A stretch of 64,000 nucleotides of DNA, taken from positions 31,351,748-31,415,747 of the forward strand of contig NW_026947506.1 of NCBI RefSeq assembly GCF_034190915.1, in the 5' to 3' direction. The notes under the pieces were generated by a model. It ran no database searches. It saw only the letters and a program-made list of their open reading frames with translations, and was not told where the DNA came from. The stretch is from Cavia porcellus. Lineage: Eukaryota; Chordata; Mammalia; Rodentia; Caviidae. Positions 10,987 through 21,749 of this stretch are shown here, one piece after another; the stretch's first letter is position 1; each line of letters begins with the position of its first letter. The position numbers were made by a program, and so were the translations under genes.

Positions 10987-11963
10987 TGAGGCCTGGCACA
11001 CTGTCCCCAGGGCCCAGGACATCCTAAAATAGAGCTGCACGTGTGCCCACCTCCCCGTCGTTTCCTCACTCCTGAATAGCTACTTAGTGCCTTTCAGGAG
11101 TTTCTGGATTTCAAATAGACACCCAGGGTGATCCCAGCACACAGTGGGAGGTGGAGGGAAGCTCAACTCCACACACAATAGGAAAAATTGTCAACCACAC
11201 AGTGCTACGGGATGGGGCTTCTGAATGAGCTAAATTGCCAGCGCAAGCACTTCCCGTGTGAATCACAGTCAGCACAGATGTGCAGCGTGGGGGGCTGTGC
11301 TGCTGTGACTGGCTGGGAGAAGACGCTCTGCAAACTGAGAACACAGCCACGCACTGACCCTGAAGCTGTGGCTCGGGACAGACAACAGAGGTGCAGCTAA
11401 GTTGAGCTGAGCACCCTCTCACCTGCCCCCATTTCTGTCCATCTCCTTTTCCAGTATCCCTTTGCCCTCTGTTCTCCCAGAGCCTCTCCCTCAGAGTCTC
11501 ACCTAAAATACCAGGACGGCCTCCTAACAACCCTCACAGGTCCATCCTCCAGTACCAAGTTTCTTAAAGCAACAGAGATGGCTGGATCCTTCCTGTCAGA
11601 AGTGCTGACCGCTCAGGGGCCACCACACGGCCTCTCTCAAGGCCACCACTTCTCACAGCACAGTGCCTGGCACAGGTTATGTGCTTGCTGGTCCTCCAGA
11701 GGTTGCCTAAAGTCAGTGTCCAGCACTGCTAACAGTAAGACTCCCATCAATGCCCAGATGGCTTCCCAAGCTCCACCCATGGACACACGCACACCTAGGG
11801 AGGGATGCAGAGGGAATGAGAGCAGGACCAACCCATCGTAACAGTGTACCACAGCAGTGCCAAGAAATGGTGGTGGGACACAGTGTTTGTGCTACTCACA
11901 TGGCAGAAACCTCTCTTGCAAGGAAATCCTAAATAAAGCTCAAGCACTAAAGCAGACATTCAG
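10987..11963. other. Intron flanking the MAD1L1 exon, upstream side, no feature recognised
   Basis: No repeat or second exon recognised. Open frames at 11111-11530 (minus) and 11188-11400 (plus) overlap and are unrelated to MAD1. Confidence 0.55.
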
Positions 11964-12045
11964 ATTCTACTGTAAGGTGACACTTATAACATTCTACTGT
12001 AAGGTGACACTTAAAACATTCACTTATAACATTCATGTGAGGTGA
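11964..12045. repeat. 27-bp minisatellite, about three copies
   Basis: Units starting ATTCTACTGTAAGGTGACAC are repeated at 11964-11990 and 11991-12017. A degenerate third copy (ATTCATGTGAGGTGAC) follows a short ATTCACTTATAAC spacer. Confidence 0.9.
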
Positions 12046-12479
12046 CAATGAGAACAGTGAAGTTGCTTTGAAAATAACGGAAATTTGGGGTGGGGGCTGT
12101 GAAGGGCATCTGCAGTCTTAGATCATCCTCAGTATCCATTTATTTCTATTTGCTTTGATTACAGAATCTCTACAAAACCTTCAGGATAACAGATAATCTT
12201 TTCCTCAGAGGTAGTCAAAGTGTTTTCTAAATCAAACTCTTTAAACAGCTTAAGTATAATTTGAAAGTGAATGTGAATCAAACACTTACAGAACTTTAGA
12301 AAGAACCTAGTGTTGATCCTGTTCTAAGACTGTGGGGAGCCTGGATGACCCTGGGATCCAACATCAAGGACACCACATCTCACCACTGGAGGGTCTTGGA
12401 AAGCAAACACAGAATCAATGAACTGCCACCCACACCTCTAGGTGCTCCACAACCAAAACCATAAAACACAACAAGTACA

Positions 12480-12670
12480 AATATTCCTTGCAAACAGACA
12501 TATTAAGAGGCTATTTTGAGTTTCAGTTCAATTTAAAACTATTCATAGACCAATTTAATAATCAAGAACTGTGAAATCGACTGTTGAATCACTGAATTCA
12601 GGTGGGTAAGTTCACAAGTGCTTTAAATCACTGCTCCAAAGTGGGTAATTTAATTAGGAGCATGGCAGCA
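12480..12670. promoter_or_regulatory. Candidate conserved noncoding element (AT-rich, homeobox-like motifs)
   Basis: A non-repetitive AT-rich block with ATTCATAGACCAATTTAATAA, TTAAATCACTG and GGGTAATTTAATTAGGAGC. Homeodomain-type AATTA cores are dense relative to flanking sequence. No repeat family was recognised. Enhancer function is inference only. Confidence 0.3.
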
Positions 12671-13122
12671 TTCACAGTGCTATTGAAAGAGTTGTGCACA
12701 CAAAGGAGCAAGAACGCAGCAATGCTACCGTGTAGGGGACCGGGCTCCCCTGGGAGAGCTGCAGGAAGGGCCTCCCTGACAGCTGTCCTTAGCACAGGGG
12801 AGCCCTGGTCTCAGCAGCACAATGTGCTTATATCTGCCTAAGGCCATCCTCTGTGCGGGACTCTCCCACCAGAGCAAGCGCAAATATACACAGGCACAAA
12901 CACAACCACAACCGCCATCCTTCTGAGTTTTGAGGACTTGGGTTCAGGGCAACAGAACCAAGCAGCAACACTGGGCCAGGAACTCTGGCTTTAGGTCTAA
13001 GCTGGCAATCAACCCACACCCTGTAGTTGGGCTTCAGGCACCACAGGGAATAGAGGGTGCAGGCACCAGGAGCCCTAACCTCAGCTCTTCATCCAAATCC
13101 AAGATGCTGAAAGGACACAAGT

Positions 13123-13462
13123 TGTGATGGTCAAGCGTAACTGTCAGCTTAGTGGATTAAGACTCTCTTGGAGTGGGGGAGGCAGTGTTCTCATCACAGG
13201 GGGATGCCCTTAGCAATGTGCCCAGGTAGAGAAGGTGGGTCAGGGGGTGTGCCTTCAGAGAGGACCTCTCTTGCTGGCACTGGTCCCCTACCACTGCAAA
13301 GTGAGCAGCTTTGTTCCTCCATGCCCTTCCACCATGCTGCTTTGCTATGGACCCAGCAACTGTGGACCCATTTCCCTGAAACCATGAGCAAAAATAACCC
13401 CTTTTCCTTTAAGTCTTGTACATCAGGCATTTGGTCCCAGCAAGGAAACCCTGACTAATACA
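13123..13462 (+). mobile_element. MaLR-like solo LTR, near full length
   Basis: Starts TGTGATGGTCAAGCG and ends CTGACTAATACA, with the TG...CA termini of an LTR. The 3' region has the familiar GAGCAGCTTTGTTCCTCCAT, CCCTGAAACCATGAGCAAA and AATAACCCCTTTTCC (degenerate polyadenylation signal). At 340 bp it matches the usual MaLR LTR size. Related to the LTR at 55.6-55.9 kb. No retroviral genes are attached. Confidence 0.8.
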
Positions 13463-14468
13463 CCCTATAAGCAGAGATGCAAGCTGGGAGCTCTTTGGCA
13501 CCCCAGGGAGAAGACAGAGCCCTCAAGAGTGAAGTGCTGGGTTCAGATAGATAAGTTCACTTGGCAGGTTATGAAGAAAACCTTTACTCACTCAAAAGCA
13601 AAATACTGTCCATTTCATCCAGTGAGGAGAGGAAAAAATAAAGCCAGAAGAGCACAACCCTACCAGAGACGCAGAGAGGAGGCAGGATAGCACTGACAAC
13701 AGGACAGCACTAGGGGCAGGGCAGACAACTGCAGACCCCAACCCTGACTACGGAGGTGGAGATAAGCCTGAGAGCTGCTACGCTGGGCACAGCCAAGGCC
13801 ATAATTGCGCGTAAGACATTAAGCAGGCATGGCCTGCTGAAGCAGTTACAGCTCCTTGGGTGGTGGGGGCAGAGCAGAGAGGAGGGGATATGAACACATA
13901 GGAACACACAGGAGAGCCCTGAGGGACCAGACAGGGTGCCTGGGCAGAGCGGGAGGACCTGCAGAGGTGGTGTGTCTGAGCACAGAGGGCAAGAAGCAGG
14001 CAAGAGACCCACATGCAGGACAAACAATAGGCAGGACCCTGCCTACCCCTCAAGTACCCACACCGCCTGATGGAGATACCAGGTCAGGTGACAGACTGCA
14101 AAGGTGGCAGTGACAGATGATGCCAATAAGCAAATACTAGAGTGCCTGCATGAGGTGCAGCGCAGGGGACAGGACATACAGAGGCACAGGGAAGGACAGG
14201 ACATGTGTGGGATGTTAGAAGGGTGGGTGACAGACAGACTCTTCGTGGGAAACACAACCACACCACAAGGAAGGGGAAGCCTGCCTGCGGGTTCAAGGCC
14301 AGACAGAGGCAAGTGCAAAGTTTGAGGAGGATGAGAGGGATGAAGGCCAGATGAAAGAGGCTACACAAATGACTCAACAGCCCAGAGAGGCTTGCTGTGC
14401 TGTAAAGAGGGTTGGACAATGGGCTGATAGTGGATGGGGTAAGGGGACTTGTTCACAAAATAAGAAAA
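13463..14468. other. Intron without recognised feature
   Basis: GC-moderate, rich in CAGG/GACAGG-type words at about 14050-14300, where sequence such as GGGGACAGGACATACAGAGG partly repeats itself. No gene recognised. Confidence 0.5.
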
Positions 14469-14470
14469 AG

Positions 14471-14620
14471 TAGATGGGCATGGTGGCACATGCCTGTAAT
14501 ACCAGCCTTGGGAGGCTGAGGCAGGAGAATCACTAAGAGATCAAGGCCAGCCTGGGCTATACAGTAAGCTCAAGGTCAGCCTAAACTACAAAGTGAGACC
14601 CTGTCTCAAAAACAAAAGAC
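14471..14620 (+). mobile_element. B1-type SINE with internal duplication
   Basis: GGGCATGGTGGCACATGCCT, GGGAGGCTGAGGCAGGAGAA and AAAGTGAGACCCTGTCTCAA mark a B1. The middle contains two adjacent versions of the same segment (CAAGGCCAGCCTGGGCTATA and CAAGGTCAGCCTAAACTACA), a short tandem duplication of the kind known in B1 subfamilies. Confidence 0.9.
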
Positions 14621-15029
14621 CAAGACAGGAAAAGCACAGAATTGCAGCAGCATGCCCCAGGTGCTGGTCCAGCACAGGGAGTGGAGGGCCAGCCCAGCAT
14701 GAAGCCTCAGAGCAGCAAGAAGAGACGGAACTCACTGTCCAAAGGGGAGGCCACTTCCCCAAGCATCCAGCCTATGGTGTCCCCCAGCAAGCTTCTCAAA
14801 TCATTGCCACCAAGTGCCATCCACACCGCAGGATGTAGACAGTGACATGCATAATAACCTCGAGTTAGAAGGGCCCTCTATGCCACAGATCCCATAAGCA
14901 TCTGGGTGACTCTGTCCCAGAGGGCCCAGCCTGCTGATTCTTCCAGGAGGGAGCCTCCCTCCATTCACTCTCAGACTTTGTGCTGTGGGGAGGAAGAGAA
15001 AGCTCATAAAACATTAAACCTCTAGCTCC

Positions 15030-15300
15030 ACGCTAAGCTGAACTCTGAGGTCAGCAGCATTTCCGTGAACCCGTGGGAGTTCAAAATGAAGCTCTTGGTG
15101 TTTCAAGAAGAAGCTGGGCATGTTTGTCGATCGATTCCTTTTGAGGCAGATCTACTGAGGGAAACAAGTCTGCGCTTCTGAGAACCTGTCTTTGTGTGTG
15201 ACGGGCCACCGCGGTCCACTTTAATGTAGTCTTCATCAGAAACCTCAGCCTAAGAATATCTGCTTCCAAGGAACAAGGAAAGGATATGAGACATTCCAAA
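15030..15300. promoter_or_regulatory. Candidate conserved noncoding element with TCGATCGA
   Basis: Non-repetitive block with unusually many CpGs for intron sequence (for example GACGGGCCACCGCGGTCCAC). It includes the palindromic octamer TCGATCGA at 15127-15134. An open frame of 97 codons exists on the minus strand but resembles nothing known. A regulatory role is inferred from composition only. Confidence 0.35.
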
Positions 15301-15569
15301 GCAGCAGGAGACATTTTAACGATCTTCTCCAAGTCACTGCTGGTTCCAGCTTCTCCCCTGCTCAACCCCAACATCTTAACAGGCTATGGCTACCTTATCC
15401 CAACTCAGCCCAGCCCCCAGCATGAACTCAGTAAGGAGTGTGCCTGTGCAAGCAGGTATAGAGGGGCTTCCAGACAATGAGTGCTACCTGGCACACAAAC
15501 TCAGAGGGAGTCAAAGTGCCTCCATGGCTGGACCCAGGCCCAATTCCCAAGACACAACTCCGAGCCAAG

Positions 15570-15775
15570 CACCCTGCCATACACTGTGTCCCCCAAATCC
15601 ATGTGCTAGTGATAGTGGGTAGAGGTGGGACTCTCCTGACAGGATGGGTGTCTTTATAAAAGGCCCTGGAGAGCTGCCTCTCGGCTCTATCACACAACGA
15701 CACAATGTGAAGAACCATCTGCACTCAGGGAAACAGCCCTGGCCAGACCCCAGGTCTGCCAGAGTCAGAGCTATG
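15570..15775 (+). mobile_element. MST/MLT1-like LTR fragment
   Basis: Contains the typical order GTGTCCCCCAAATCCATGTG, GGTAGAGGTGGGACTCT, GTCTTTATAAAAGGCCCTGG, GAGAGCTGCCTCTCGG and a CACACAACGACACAATGTGA-type segment of MaLR LTRs. The TTTATAAAAGG is the retroviral TATA region. The 3' end is missing. Confidence 0.7.
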
Positions 15776-15789
15776 GAAAGGAAAGTCTA

Positions 15790-18700
15790 CAGTGTAAGAG
15801 CCACAGAGGGTGGCAGTTTGGTGATGGGAGCCCATCTCAAAAGAATGATTTTCTCTGTCACACCTGGACAAGAGCTACCCATGTAGGGGAAAATTCTCAT
15901 GATCACCCCAAGCACTAACTGACGGCTTGAGCCAACCCATAGATATTTTTGATGGATAAGACATAAACGTAACTGCTTGTGCATGGTTTCTTAGGAATTT
16001 CTCTTTTGCATAGAACTAGGAAACATTACAATTTTATTCAAGCTTGCAAATCGCTAAAAGCACCTTTATGCTTTGAGAGCTAAGAAGCATGTATCAAAAC
16101 CTACCCACACAAATAGTTTTTTACCTTCTTCAGTTTGCAGATGAGTAGTTTCAGACCCAAGCAACTGATCTCCATGAGGCCACCATGTCCCCTCCAGGGC
16201 ACAATGATGCATACCCTCCATACCTTCTGGGCATAGTGCTATGCCCAGAGTAGCCCACAGCACTGACCTCTGACAGCAGACACCTGCAGTCATGCCAGGC
16301 TAAGCTACCACCAACAGGTCTCTGTACATCTGCTGTCAGCATGAAACGCTCTGGGTCCCCATTGCCACATCAGGAGGAAAGCACAAGGGGATGGACCCAC
16401 CTCAGTAGTCTGCCCAAACATCTCCCCACTGCTAGGAGGCACCACAACTCCACCCAGCTCATCAGAGAATCTCCTGGAGCTGAAGATTCTCCAGAATCTG
16501 CTTGGCCAGCAAGCAGAACAATCAAGCTAGAAAAGATCATAGGCAGAGCAGGAGTGGAGTTACAGCCCTAAAAGTGGACAACATGGTGAAGGCCAGCCAG
16601 TCCCACTGATGAGACTGGCCAGGAGTGCATGCCAAGGCATCCTCCTGGGCCCAAAATAGAGTTGCACACCCTGTCAGGAAGGGCATGGACCAAGCCAAAG
16701 AACATCAGAATGAGCTGGCCATGAGCATGACGGGACAGAGCTCTATGATGGTCTGGGGCAGCAGACAAGATCCCAGGAAACTTGGGCTTTGAAAGGGATG
16801 CAGACAGGCACACAGGCAAAAGCAAATCAGAGACAGCTTGGAAATATCCACCAAGGGGAGCCAAGGAATGGGAAGAGGAGTTCCCTCCAGTCTCTGATGG
16901 TCTGGAAGAACTGCTAAAAGTGACTGAGTTCAATGGTTTTATCCAAGTGGAAATTTTGAGGCTCAGGGCCTCTTGAAGTAAAAGACCTGCTTGGAGGGGG
17001 TCACCAAGGGCTAGCTTTCCACATTGATGATGGCTAGATCCCAGAAGACTGAGATTTCCAGGGGGACCTGAACATTACTTCCCTGAAGTGCAGAGGTGAG
17101 GGTTGAGGCAGATTCTTCAGAATGTAATGAGCAAGCTGAACAAATCCCAGCCAGCCAGGCACTCACCAATTCCTAGCCAGCCTGTGCCACAGCAGAGGCC
17201 ACCGCTTCATTTGCATTCATTAGGTGGTACCTACCAACTAAAAGTTGACTCCCTTTTGTCCAGATGCCCTCAAGAAAGGCTTCAATTTCTAAGATTTTGT
17301 CAACAAAAACAGAAAGGTCACAGCACCACACAGAGGAGCTGGCAAGTGCTCTTGCTGCTCTAGAGACGTCCATACTTCTATCACCTCAGTCACCTGATAT
17401 GCTGCACTTGCAGCGCTGAGAGCTTGCCCACCTGCCTGAGCATCCTGAGGCCTCAGCAGGATACCCTGGGTTTAATTCACCTCTATCACTCTATCCCACA
17501 GCCCCGTCCTTGCCTTCCTGTCATGACTCACTGTATTTATGTAGCTTGTTGGTTTAAAGTCCTACCTCCCACCCCATTCTGGAAGGATGGAGAGGTGGCA
17601 ACAGTTTGACTTATCACTCCACCCTCAAGGGCTGTGCAGGGCACATCCTCAGCAGATCACTGCCATCACCATGCCAAAGGACAACAACGGATGGGGAAGA
17701 ACTGAGATTCCAAAGTCCAGTCCTGTGGTGATTCACAGAGTGCTGGGCTGCTCCTGGACATAGAAGGGAGAGAGTTAGAGAGCCCTGGTCAGAAAGCAGG
17801 CTGGGGAGGCTGAGTAAAACTCCAGTTCCAGCAAATGCACCAAAGCCCAGCTCTGTAGGAATCCACCAGACCTGACACAGTCCACCTGCCAGGACCTGTC
17901 AAGCCACGCATGCACACTCTCCAGTCACAGGAAGCATATATACAGCTGCACTTAGGGGGGCATGAGAGGCTGCCTGCCAAAAAACAATGTGGAAAAATTT
18001 TAGATGGAATACAGACTGCATATAAAAATGTTGTTTCAGAAGGCCAAGGTTTCCAGATGGGTAGAGGCAGCCCTGTGCCTCTACCACTCCCACAGTTACA
18101 GTGGAATGTGTGGCAGATGCAAGTGTGTCCTCAGCTCCAGTCCTCCTGAGGGAGACCAATGGCCACCCTGGAGAGAAGCAGGGAAGCTGGGCCTTGGTGC
18201 TTACCTAGGGCCAGGATCCAGAGAACTGGATCAAAGCTCCTTGGCACCTAACCAGTCCAGGGCCCTGCACACTACACTAACTTCTCAGGCCTTCCAGCTC
18301 CTGCAATGCTCACAGCACTGATGTCTACTAGCCCCCAAGGGCTAAACAGAATCTCACAAGCCATATGGGTCAGGTGCAAAATCCAGAGCACTTAGCAAAC
18401 ATCAGTTCCCTTGCCGTGCCCTGAATAATGGGAGGGGCAAGTCCACCATCTGCATCCAGCCCCCACCATGTTACAACAGTGCCCTGGTAACAAGCTGCTA
18501 AAGCCGTACATCACGACCCACTTCTCTGAATCTGCACAGGTCTAATGGGGGCAACAGAGGAGGTCGGCGGCCAGGATCACCTGTAGCCATGCAGTCCTCC
18601 TGCTGCACAAAGCCCTGCAAGATGAAGGCTAACCCTGCATACACTTGTGTACGGGCTCCATGAGAACCTGACAGCAGCCTCAGCGAGGCCATAGACGGGC

Positions 18701-18960
18701 TCATCTCCCACTGTCTAGCCATGTGGACCCCCCATGCGGCCAGCCTTGGCCCCCACACAGCTGTGACAAGGTTGTGGGATAGGTGAAAAGAAGGAGAGAA
18801 CCAGAGATACAGGAGGAAACAAGTGGCAGTTCCTGTGCTGGCCTCGCCTATCATGTGTCCAGGCACGAATTCAGGCAGCATTGAGCTTCCCCCAGCACCC
18901 TAGACACCTAAGCTCAGTGTAGCACATAGATGTCTTTATTTACGCCATCTAATGCCAATC
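15790..18960. other. Intron without recognised feature
   Basis: Short unrelated open frames only. AT-rich patch at about 15880-16070. No gene, RNA or clear repeat was recognised. Confidence 0.5.
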
Positions 18961-18994
18961 TTAAATGCCCCCAAGTGTCATTACACATTTCTCT

Positions 18995-18998
18995 GAAA

Positions 18999-19046
<48 letters not shown>

Positions 19047-19048
19047 AA
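18995..19048. repeat. (GAAA)n microsatellite
   Basis: About thirteen GAAA units; translates to a KERK run on the plus strand. Confidence 0.95.
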
Positions 19049-19184
19049 TCCGAAGAGCAGAAACAAAACCAGAATACGAGAAAAGCAAAGGTTGAAATAA
19101 AAAGTAGGGAGCAGGCCCAGCCTGGCCTTTGGTCACTGCTCTCAACACAGCCCCACGAGCCAGCGCTGTTCTAACAGCTCATCA

Positions 19185-19345
19185 ATGCGAGTCACCAAAT
19201 GCAATTTGCATTCACAGATAAACAGAGGCTGCACAGTAAATACTCTCATCTGACCTTGAAATGTGAGAAAGAAAATTACCCTTTGCAATTTCAGTTCACT
19301 CCCAACCTTGATGCATAATCCAATTTAGCTGATTGGTCACCAACC
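19185..19345. promoter_or_regulatory. Candidate conserved noncoding element with octamer and CCAAT motifs
   Basis: Includes ATGCAATTTGCATTC (an ATTTGCAT octamer within an inverted repeat), TTTGCAATTTC, GATGCATAATCC, and TGATTGGTCACC (inverted CCAAT box). No repeat recognised. Activity is inference. Confidence 0.35.
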
Positions 19346-19797
19346 TGTGTGTAATCCCTTGAGTGGAGCTGCCTCCAAAGCTGGGGCCCCAGGCATCAGC
19401 AGGACATAAACCCAGGCCTTGGCTGCTGCAACTCAGAAACTGAGGATAGCGTGGACCAAAGGGCAGGTAGCCTCTCAAAAGTCTCCACGGTTGTGTATCC
19501 TCCTGTCTGAATTTTAGGAGACAAAGATGTAGACATAACTGAGATAGTCCAAAGCTACAGTTAACACAGAGACACAAGACAGGCATCCAGGGCCACACAG
19601 GCCCAACTTCTAGGGTGGCAAGAATGGGTGCCACTTCCTTCCACCCTCAGCCTGCTTGGTTGGGGTAAGGGTGTGGATGCGGATCCCACCTTCTGGCACA
19701 CAGAACAAAGACCTGGAGTCCCACAACCAGCAGGCAGGCAGAAGCAAGGTGCTGCCCGGCTCTCTCCTGTGCATCAGTGGTCAGTGAACAGCTCCTG

Positions 19798-19935
19798 CCC
19801 AGTTCTATAAAGTTTTATTGTAATACTTCTGACCCATTGCTGATGGACTGTATATGGTGGGTGTCCTGTGACACACTGTGTGGCCTGAAAAGCCAAAAAC
19901 ATTTACAATCTTGCCAATTACAGAGAAAGGCTACC
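19798..19935. mobile_element. hAT-type DNA transposon remnant (family uncertain)
   Basis: AAAGTTTTATTGTAATACTT, TGTGTGGCCTGAAAAGCC, AAAACATTTACAATCTTGCC and ATTACAGAGAAAGGCTACC follow the order of a common old mammalian DNA-transposon fossil. A related stretch lies near 580-625. Confidence 0.5.
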
Positions 19936-20917
19936 TACCACTGGCCTGTATCAAACATTGCCTTTAGAAATGCTGGCAGGGATAACTAAAACAAAGATGT
20001 GCGCTCTCACTACACTGCCAAAGCCAACTCAATGCTACCTACTTCCTCCACACAAGGCTGGCAACCCAGCCACTAGCCCTCCAAACCCACAGATTTCAGC
20101 CAAAACCAACAATCCTCCTTTTAACCCACCATCCCTCACCTAGTATGCCTATCACAAGAATCTAAACATAAAAACCCATCTCTGCACGTGAACAGGGCTC
20201 AGAGCAGCCGCAGCTCAGACCTGAAGTCTGATACTTGGGGCAGCACTGCCATCACACCATGCAGAGGAGCTCACCAAGTTCCCCTTCCTCATTTCCTCCA
20301 GGAAGGCCTGTCTGCAGGAGAGAGGAACTGTCATTTCCTTCCACGGTTGGGGAGATGTTTTCACATCATGCTCCAGCTAAGGCCACACCTCAGGTACAGG
20401 GAGGTACTCCCCGGGAAACGAGGCTCCAGGTGTCTCACTGGGACAGGGCCTATGCCTTGGCATGCTGCAGCTTTGGCTCGAACCCCCCACTCTCCCAACT
20501 TCCAGCCTTCTAAGGTCCAAATTCCATCTCCCTCTTCCCTGGACACAAACTCCTGAAGGATGGACATAGGAGGGCGGGGAGGAAACAGCCCAGAGAGAAA
20601 AAAGAGACAGCTTCTGAGTGCATCCGAGAGAGGCAGGACCTGAATGAGGGCTAAGAACAAAGCAGAGAGAGCAGGGGGCCTGCAACACCAGGCAGGTGTG
20701 AGGACAGGCCTGGGTCCCCACCTCTCAACAGACAAGGGGTACACAGATAGCAGGGGCCATGTGAGTTATAATCAAAGTACATCGAGTTCCCCAGAAACAC
20801 ACCTTCAAAGAAATGTAGCTCCAATCACCCATTATCAATTCCACTTGCAACATTCGCAAATTCTAAAATCACCATTGTGTGGATCATTACAGTGAGGGAG
20901 GGCTAATTAATACACAT

Positions 20918-20985
20918 GGGAACACAGGAGGAGAAAGAGGATGGGGAGGAGGAGGGGGACAGGGAAGGGGAGGAGAAGGAAGCCA
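20918..20985. repeat. G-rich purine tract
   Basis: Near-continuous GGAGGAGAAAGAGG and GGGGAGGAGGAGGGGGACAG sequence. G runs could form a G-quadruplex on the plus strand. Confidence 0.85.
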
Positions 20986-21269
20986 CAGCAACCATGGGAC
21001 AATGTATGTGAGCACAAATGAGCGTGAATGAGTGAGACTACCAAGTGTTTATGTGAGTATGCGTACGACCCTGTGGGTGAGAGAGACACCCACAGGAGGG
21101 ACAGAGAGGATCTTGAGGAGCTCAGCTTGAGTTTCTGTCAAGGGAGTGACTTCTGACAACACCTGGGAGCCAGCAGAGATGGGCTGATGTCTCCAAGCCT
21201 CGCTGCTGGAGTTTGCAGACAGCAGAGGGCACACTGCAGGACCTGACCGGACAGCTCTGAGTAGCGAGG

Positions 21270-21600
21270 AGCTCGGCACAGCTTAATTGAGATGGTGAGT
21301 CAAATCAGACATGTAGTTAAAAGATGAGACAGAATAATCTCAGCAACATCTCTCTCTTTGGAATCACCCAACAGCCCAATTAGCAGCTCTGATGCCGAGG
21401 TTCCGGGCACCCCCACAATCGATAACAGCATGCTGGCCAGCAGAGCTGGACCGCCTGCGCCCGCATGGCCTTCGATCGACACCTGTGCTCTGCTATAATC
21501 CTCCAGTCGCTGCGGCGGTGCCTGATTAATACAACCCGCACCCCTGTTTATTCTCCTATTGATTTTGCTGTCCTAGACCCAAAGCCTGAAAGTCAATACC
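21270..21600. promoter_or_regulatory. Candidate conserved noncoding element with TCGATCGA and ATCGAT
   Basis: Non-repetitive block carrying CAATCGATAACA, TTCGATCGACACCTG (octamer at 21472-21479 next to an E-box), GCCTGATTAATACAACC, CCTGTTTATTCTCC and CTATTGATTTTGC. These resemble CUX/HNF6, bHLH, homeodomain and FOX sites. CpG density is well above the surrounding intron. A 94-codon open frame (21465-21749) has no recognisable product. Enhancer function is inferred. Confidence 0.4.
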
Positions 21601-21749
21601 CAGCTGGGCGAGGCACTCTGTTGTCTCCCCCCTTGAGGAGGCGTGTCCTCCACTTTTGTCAATCAGGTATGCACAGCATGGAGCCCCTGAGGGGAACAGA
21701 GACATCTTTCCGTGTGGGGGTGGGGGACATGGTATGTGACCAGGGCTGA

